Assembly: GCA_016926595.1 (NCBI GenBank)
Contig: JAFGOG010000321.1
Coordinates: forward strand, 1-7,274
DNA from: Anaerolineae bacterium
Lineage (GTDB): Bacteria > Chloroflexota > Anaerolineae > JAAYZQ01
Length of the DNA stretch: 7,274 bases
Reading direction: 5' to 3'
Part shown: piece by piece, positions 6,333-7,274 of the stretch
Numbering within the stretch: position 1 is the first letter of the stretch
Layout: the number at the start of each line of letters is the position of its first letter
Translations under genes and position numbers: made by a program
The notes under the pieces: generated by a model
Database searches by the model: none
What the model was told of the DNA's origin: nothing
Seen by the model: only the letters and a program-made list of their open reading frames with translations

Positions 6333-6338
6333 AGGAGG
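6333..6338 (+). promoter_or_regulatory. Strong Shine-Dalgarno of the secreted protein gene
   Basis: A perfect AGGAGG, with six bases to the ATG at 6345. It fixes the start of the secreted protein and is much stronger than the site of the small gene upstream, so the second gene of the pair may be translated more strongly. Confidence 0.8.
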
Positions 6339-6344
6339 AAAATC

Positions 6345-7274
6345 ATGAACCATCTACGAACCAGGAACCTACCACGGCTTTGGGCCTTCCTGACCATCCT
6401 GGCCCTATTGTTGGCCACCAGCCTGGCCGCGCCGGCGACCGGCGCGGCCGGCCCGGCGCCCGTCGCGCCGGCCGCGCCCCAGCTACTCCAGTTCACCGCC
6501 GGCGGGCACGTGCTGGGCTTTGCGCCCGACGCGGCATGGCTGGTCACCGGCAGCCACGCCCTGCGCGTGGGCTTTGAAGGGGCCAACGCCGTGACGCCGG
6601 CCAGCGATGGCTCGGCCGATGACTCCCTCCCCCCGGAGGGGGAGCTCCTCGCTGCGCCTCGGGAGGCTACGCACGGGCAAGGTGGGGCCGCACCCCTGGG
6701 CCGCGTGACCTACACCAACCTGTGGGACGGCATCAGCCTGACCTATGAAGCGACGCCCGACGGCGCGCCTGGCGGCGTTGCCAAAAGCACCTACACCCTC
6801 GCCCCCGGCGCCGACCCGGCCCAGATTCGCCTGCACTACAACGTGCCGGCCGAGATCCAGGCCGATGGCAGCCTGCGCCTGGCCTTTGAGACCGGGCAGA
6901 TGACCGAATCCGCCCCGCTGGCCTGGCAAGAGATCGCCGGCCAGCGCGTACCGGTCGAGGCAGTGTTTACCCTCACCCCCGGGCCCTCTCCCTACGAGGG
7001 TGAGGGGGGAAGCGATGAGGTGGGCTTTCGCCTGGGGGCCTACGACCCGCGCTACCCGCTCACCATCGACCCCACCTACCAGTGGCACACCTTCTACGGG
7101 GGAACCGGCTATGACTATGGCAACGCCATCGCCTTGGATGGCAGCGGCAACATCTACGTGGCGGGCTATAGCTCCGCCTCCTGGCAAGGGGATGGCAACA
7201 CCAGCCCGCTCCACGCTTACACCGGGGGTAGCTACGACATCTTTGTGCTCAAGCTAAATAGCGCGGGCGCCTAC
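6345..7274 (+). CDS. Secreted SBBP beta-propeller repeat protein with DUF7948-like domain, 3'-truncated
   Basis: The frame runs open from ATG 6345 to the window end: 310 complete codons and no stop, so the C-terminus is missing. Residues 1-34 are a signal peptide: Arg-rich start (R5, R7, R11), hydrophobic core LWAFLTILALLLATSLA, and Ala-rich cleavage region; a Pro/Ala-rich stretch follows to about 45. Residues about 46-243 resemble the DUF7948 domain that precedes SBBP repeats, with YTNLWDGISLTYEA (123-136), YTLAPGADPAQIRLHYN (150-166), LAWQEIAGQRVPVEAVF (192-208) and YDPRYPLTIDP (233-243). The first SBBP repeat follows: TFYGGTGYDYGNAIALDGSG and IYVAGYS (249-276), with another beginning near 293-310. 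SBBP repeats form extracellular beta-propellers. Two in-frame GC-rich palindromic segments interrupt the domain (residues about 92-115 and 209-222). The gene sits downstream of the 76-residue protein and is probably co-transcribed. The family is well supported; ligand and role (adhesion, matrix or cell-surface sensing) are unknown. Confidence 0.9.
   Translation, partial: MNHLRTRNLPRLWAFLTILALLLATSLAAPATGAAGPAPVAPAAPQLLQFTAGGHVLGFAPDAAWLVTGSHALRVGFEGANAVTPASDGSADDSLPPEGELLAAPREATHGQGGAAPLGRVTYTNLWDGISLTYEATPDGAPGGVAKSTYTLAPGADPAQIRLHYNVPAEIQADGSLRLAFETGQMTESAPLAWQEIAGQRVPVEAVFTLTPGPSPYEGEGGSDEVGFRLGAYDPRYPLTIDPTYQWHTFYGGTGYDYGNAIALDGSGNIYVAGYSSASWQGDGNTSPLHAYTGGSYDIFVLKLNSAGAY
6621..6690. repeat. 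GC-rich palindromic insert within the secreted protein gene
   Basis: A 7-bp perfect hairpin, CTCCCCC (6627-6633) and GGGGGAG (6638-6644) with loop CGGA, is followed by CTCCTCGCTGCGCCTCGGGAG, here described as CTCC/GGAG arms at 6646-6649 and 6662-6665. It codes a low-complexity stretch (DDSLPPEGELLAAPREATHG and neighbours, about residues 92-115) in a part of the domain expected to be a loop. The composition and dyads look like a mobile intergenic palindrome captured in frame. Confidence 0.5.
6969..7010. repeat. Palindromic dispersed-type repeat coding TLTPGPSPYEGEGG
   Basis: Perfect 9-bp arms CCCTCACCC (6970-6978) and GGGTGAGGG (6998-7006) enclose a 19-base loop, with a competing inner hairpin CCCTC (6984-6988) and GAGGG (6996-7000). 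The encoded peptide LTPGPSPYEGEGG (residues 210-222) is a signature I recall from translated copies of a C-rich/G-rich palindromic repeat that is widespread between genes in GC-rich bacteria. Here it is in frame between VEAVF and VGFRL, two conserved strands of the domain. The hairpin is seen; the repeat-family assignment is from memory. Confidence 0.6.

Noticed and set aside
5693..6586. A 297-codon minus-strand open frame crossing the divergent promoter region
   Set aside because: It overlaps three better-supported genes and the promoter region, and its product resembles no protein family.
6483..7214. A 243-codon minus-strand open frame opposite the secreted protein gene
   Set aside because: The plus strand shows a signal peptide, strong Shine-Dalgarno, DUF7948-like motifs and an SBBP repeat in one frame; the minus frame is its shadow.

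Overview
The window looks like a chromosomal fragment of a GC-rich member of the Chloroflexota, in the Anaerolineae/Caldilineae/Ardenticatenia range. This is inferred from family memory, not from a search. The grounds are the very large regulator that joins a SARP/BTAD front end, an nSTAND-type ATPase and many WD40 repeats, its conserved C-terminal tail, a GAF histidine kinase of a common type, and a secreted SBBP (beta-propeller repeat) protein with its usual N-terminal domain.

Layout. Bases 1-1218 (+) hold the 3' part of a sensor histidine kinase; the gene begins before the window. A short convergent gap (1219-1299) carries an inverted repeat followed, on the minus strand, by a T-run: a good intrinsic terminator for the next gene. 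Bases 1300-5949 (-) are one intact gene for a 1549-residue protein: winged helix, BTAD, nSTAND ATPase, a single transmembrane helix, then about 14 WD40 blades and a Cys-containing tail. Bases 5950-6064 form a compact divergent promoter region with two perfect dyads and two extended -10 boxes. Rightward from it run a 76-residue protein of unknown function (6065-6295) and, 49 bases later, a secreted protein (6345 to the window end, cut off) with a signal peptide, a DUF7948-like domain and the first SBBP repeat.

How the genes may work together. The large regulator and the two rightward genes share one control region. The rightward promoter has two heptamer-like direct repeats 11 bp apart, ending 8 bp before an extended -10 box; this is the arrangement known for SARP-type activators. 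The leftward promoter appears to produce a leaderless mRNA that begins at or beside the ATG. The simplest model is a membrane-tethered sensor-activator: WD40 propellers outside the cytoplasmic membrane, ATPase and DNA-binding domains inside, controlling the adjacent small-protein/secreted-propeller operon and possibly itself. This model is inference. The histidine kinase is convergent and probably unrelated.

The secreted protein gene carries two GC-rich palindromic sequences inside its reading frame that look like dispersed intergenic repeats captured as coding sequence. I saw no RNA genes, CRISPR arrays, transposases or attachment sites, and no gene-free stretch longer than 300 bases.
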